DNA from: Calditrichota bacterium
GTDB lineage: Bacteria > CLD3
Length of the DNA: 64,000 bases
Direction of reading: 5' to 3'
NCBI GenBank assembly: GCA_008501735.1
Contig: QQUF01000033.1
Span: forward strand, 62,001-126,000
Below, piece after piece: positions 62,273 to 64,000 of this stretch (positions within the stretch are counted from its first letter, which is position 1; every line of letters starts with the position of its first letter). Position numbers and translations under genes: made by a program. The notes beneath the pieces are model-generated. The model was not told the origin of the DNA. It saw only the letters and a program-made list of their open reading frames with translations, and made no database searches.

Positions 62273-63190
62273 CTAATTTTCTAATAAATTTTCAAAGATT
62301 CTTGGAATTTCTTCAAAGTCCTGTCCAAAGTTCAATTCAAAACATTGGCAATCATTTAAAATTGATTGCATTTTACTTAGCTGAGATTTCACTGCTCTGA
62401 AATCGCTTAGCGTAAGCGAAAGCGACAGAAGTTTTGAAAATGCTTCTGATTTTTCTAATTTTGATAAACTACTTTTGCCTTTAATAATTTTTGGAAAAAC
62501 GAAAATTTTTGGAATTGCTTTTTCCGTCGTTTCGAAAGTATTTTTAGAAACTAAGGCTTTACCTTGATAAGAAACTTCTTCATTTAAATTAAGATTTAGA
62601 AGTCTTTGAGACTCTTCGGTAAGTTTCACAGGAGTTGGGAAAGCAAAACAGAAATTGCTCTCTTCTTCAAAAAATATCCTGTCATCAGAAACAAGTTTGA
62701 ATCCATTTTGGGAAAGAAGGTAAGAAAGTGTGGTTTTACCATTTCCAGAAGCTCCAGGAATCACGACACAAAAATCATTTTTTGCTACGCAACCTGCGTG
62801 CAGAAAATAATATCCATTTTTCCTCAAAACCTCAACAAGTGCAATCTCAAACATCCAATCAAAAAAAACATCAGTTCTTTCACACAAAAATTCTTCAACA
62901 TAAAATTTGCATTCATCGCTTTTAATTTCGCAGAAACTTCCGTCTCTTTTAAAAACGATGTAAAAAGAATCATTCTCACGATAATAATCTAAATTTGGAG
63001 TTGAGTGAACTTTTGGAGAATCTATTTGAAATTTAGAATTTGATTTTAAAATTTCAAATTTGAAGGAGGGTTTTACATTATTTTGCTTTGGAAAATATTT
63101 TTCAATTTCAGAGAAATACTTACTGTCAAAATCCGTAACAGAAAAAATAAATCTCTGAAATCGAAAAAATTTTATGTTCTTTTTGCTCAA
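62273..63190 (-). CDS. HPr kinase/phosphorylase-like P-loop protein
   Basis: The 305-residue product has a divergent N-terminal half (about 1-110) and an HprK-type P-loop domain: YYFLHAGCVAKNDFCVVIPGASGNGKTTLSYLLSQNGFKLVSDDRIFF, with Walker A GASGNGKT near residue 145 and the following SDD. AFPTPVKLTEESQRLL and IPKIFVFPKI match the later strands of this PEPCK-like fold. The HprK signature loops for HPr binding are not apparent, so the substrate is unlikely to be HPr. Related stand-alone kinases accompany peptide-modification clusters, but no such genes are visible here. It follows the zinc-ribbon gene by 15 nt. Confidence 0.8.
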   Translation of the reverse strand: MSKKNIKFFRFQRFIFSVTDFDSKYFSEIEKYFPKQNNVKPSFKFEILKSNSKFQIDSPKVHSTPNLDYYRENDSFYIVFKRDGSFCEIKSDECKFYVEEFLCERTDVFFDWMFEIALVEVLRKNGYYFLHAGCVAKNDFCVVIPGASGNGKTTLSYLLSQNGFKLVSDDRIFFEEESNFCFAFPTPVKLTEESQRLLNLNLNEEVSYQGKALVSKNTFETTEKAIPKIFVFPKIIKGKSSLSKLEKSEAFSKLLSLSLTLSDFRAVKSQLSKMQSILNDCQCFELNFGQDFEEIPRIFENLLEN

Positions 63191-63205
63191 AAGAATAATC
63201 TAATT

Positions 63206-63931
63206 TTATGCTTCTTCTGCTTCAATTTCAGGCAACAAAATGGCACTACAAGAAGAACAGAAAATATATCTGTCCATTGCACGAACATCAACAACAACTT
63301 GTGGCATTAATTTTCTAAAGCAAGCTCCGCAAGCAGATTTTGTAACTCTTGCAATTCCGACTCTGTTATTGCTTTTTGCTACTCTTGTATATTTTCTTAA
63401 TATTTTTGCGTCAATTTCAGGAACTAATTTCTCGCGTTTTTTAGTTAACTTTTTTTCATCTTTAATTGACTTCTCATCAGTTTCAGCTAATTCTTTTTCT
63501 TTCTCGTCAATTTCTTGTTGAATGTCTTTGGTTTCTTTTTCTAAATCTTCAATTTCTTTTTTGACTTCTTCTTCTTCAGCAATCAAATCGAGAATTTGTT
63601 TCTCTAAATCTTCAATTTTCTGTTCTTGAGTTTCAACTTCTGTATTTATTGCTTCGTACTCTTTATTTGTACTTACTTCATAACGTTGTGCTTGATATTT
63701 TTTAATTTTCTCACTTGAAATATCAATATCGCCTTGAATTTTTCTTTGTGATTTTTCGATCACTTCAATTTGGCTTTTAAGAGCATTCAAATTGGCATCT
63801 TTCAGTTCAAAATCTTCTTTAAGTTCTGAAATTTGTTCTGGTAATTTACCTCTAGTATTTTTAATGTATTCAAACCCTAAATCTATTTTTTGAAGTTCTT
63901 CTAACAATTCCAAATTTTTTCTAATTGGCAT
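63206..63931 (-). CDS. Coiled-coil protein with C4 zinc ribbon (CT398/DUF164-like)
   Basis: The 241-residue product is a long charged coiled coil (about 10-175, for example EEVKKEIEDLEKETKDIQQEIDEKEKELAE). It ends in a zinc ribbon with CGAC at about 206-209 and CSSC at about 228-231. This matches the widespread C4-type zinc-ribbon family that includes chlamydial CT398 and actinobacterial homologues, implicated in flagellar/secretion or nucleic-acid contacts but poorly understood. It shares a transcript with the HprK-like gene. The bases to its right (63932-64000) carry only a weak hairpin and a nine-base T-run. Confidence 0.88.
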   Translation of the reverse strand: MPIRKNLELLEELQKIDLGFEYIKNTRGKLPEQISELKEDFELKDANLNALKSQIEVIEKSQRKIQGDIDISSEKIKKYQAQRYEVSTNKEYEAINTEVETQEQKIEDLEKQILDLIAEEEEVKKEIEDLEKETKDIQQEIDEKEKELAETDEKSIKDEKKLTKKREKLVPEIDAKILRKYTRVAKSNNRVGIARVTKSACGACFRKLMPQVVVDVRAMDRYIFCSSCSAILLPEIEAEEA

Positions 63932-64000
63932 AATTTGACCTTTCTTGAGTGAATATTGAGCAAAAAAAAAGTGCCTTTACCGATTCGGTTAAAAAGTGCA

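Noticed and set aside
63962-64000. Intrinsic terminator at the right edge (minus strand)
   Set aside because: A nine-base T-run is present, but the stem is only ACCG/CGGT plus weak pairs, and the upstream gene lies outside the window.
1-64000. tRNA or rRNA genes
   Set aside because: Gaps are short, and I found no cloverleaf-like segment or rRNA-conserved block by eye.

Overview
The window is AT-rich and gene-dense. It suggests a member of the Bacteroidota/Chlorobiota/Ignavibacteriota supergroup. Six predicted secreted proteins end in a FlgD-like sorting domain of the type IX secretion system (T9SS), with the signature NYPNPFNP followed by V(S)SG(V/I)Y(F/I)Y and a terminal K-M-x-x-(I/L)-K. 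A PorZ-like protein and a DUF5686 outer-membrane protein are also present. Ignavibacteriota or Kapaibacteriota fits best. This is inference from family content; no rRNA lies in the window.

Layout. At 1-3 kb there is a truncated PorV-like outer-membrane protein, prfB with a programmed +1 frameshift, and a small T9SS cargo protein. At 3-22 kb lies a block of very large secreted proteins: a PNGase F-like deglycosidase directly behind a subtilisin-like protease, a TPR protein ending in a lone HisKA domain, a 2147-residue GH57-like glycosidase with PKD and CBM20-like arrays, and a CARDB/MAM-like cargo protein. At 22-28 kb are a class III cyclase-ATPase-TPR protein and tex. tex is followed by a 99-bp tandem duplication made of paired REP-like hairpins. 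At 28-34 kb are a secreted TIM-barrel protein, DUF2784, DUF5686, a Tam-like methyltransferase and an isopropylmalate dehydrogenase-like enzyme. At 34-38.4 kb is the housekeeping cluster ffh-rpsP-khpA-khpA-rimM-trmD-rplS with a duplicated khpA, plus yidD.

At 38.5-46 kb are an AtuA-like/enoyl-CoA hydratase pair, a candidate non-coding RNA, a DUF2807 lipoprotein, an SGNH hydrolase, and a two-gene unit of a 1045-residue coiled-coil ATPase and an MscS channel. At 46-54.3 kb are a glycosyltransferase, a PorZ-like propeller protein, ribH, an ASH-type lipoprotein and a second subtilase. At 54.4-55.2 kb a RAYT (REP-associated tyrosine transposase) is flanked by the same REP hairpins found behind tex. 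At 55.2-61.5 kb one long minus-strand run holds oppD, a polyprenyl diphosphate synthase, a SPOR lipoprotein, a TlpA-like thioredoxin, two glycosyltransferases and a WbaP-like sugar-phosphate transferase. At 61.8-64 kb are a receiver-only response regulator, an HPr kinase-like protein and a coiled-coil zinc-ribbon protein.

How the parts may work together. The secreted block looks like a polymer-degrading kit for N-glycoproteins and alpha-glucans. Cyclic-nucleotide or redox control is possible, because two TGA-N6-TCA palindromes of the CRP/FNR type lie 80-100 nt upstream of genes in the block. The polyprenyl synthase and glycosyltransferases probably build a lipid-linked surface glycan. The strongest non-coding signal is the RAYT/REP family: its hairpins keep a fixed geometry and show compensatory base-pair changes between the tex and RAYT loci. 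The least explained gene pair is the 1045-residue ATPase with its MscS partner.
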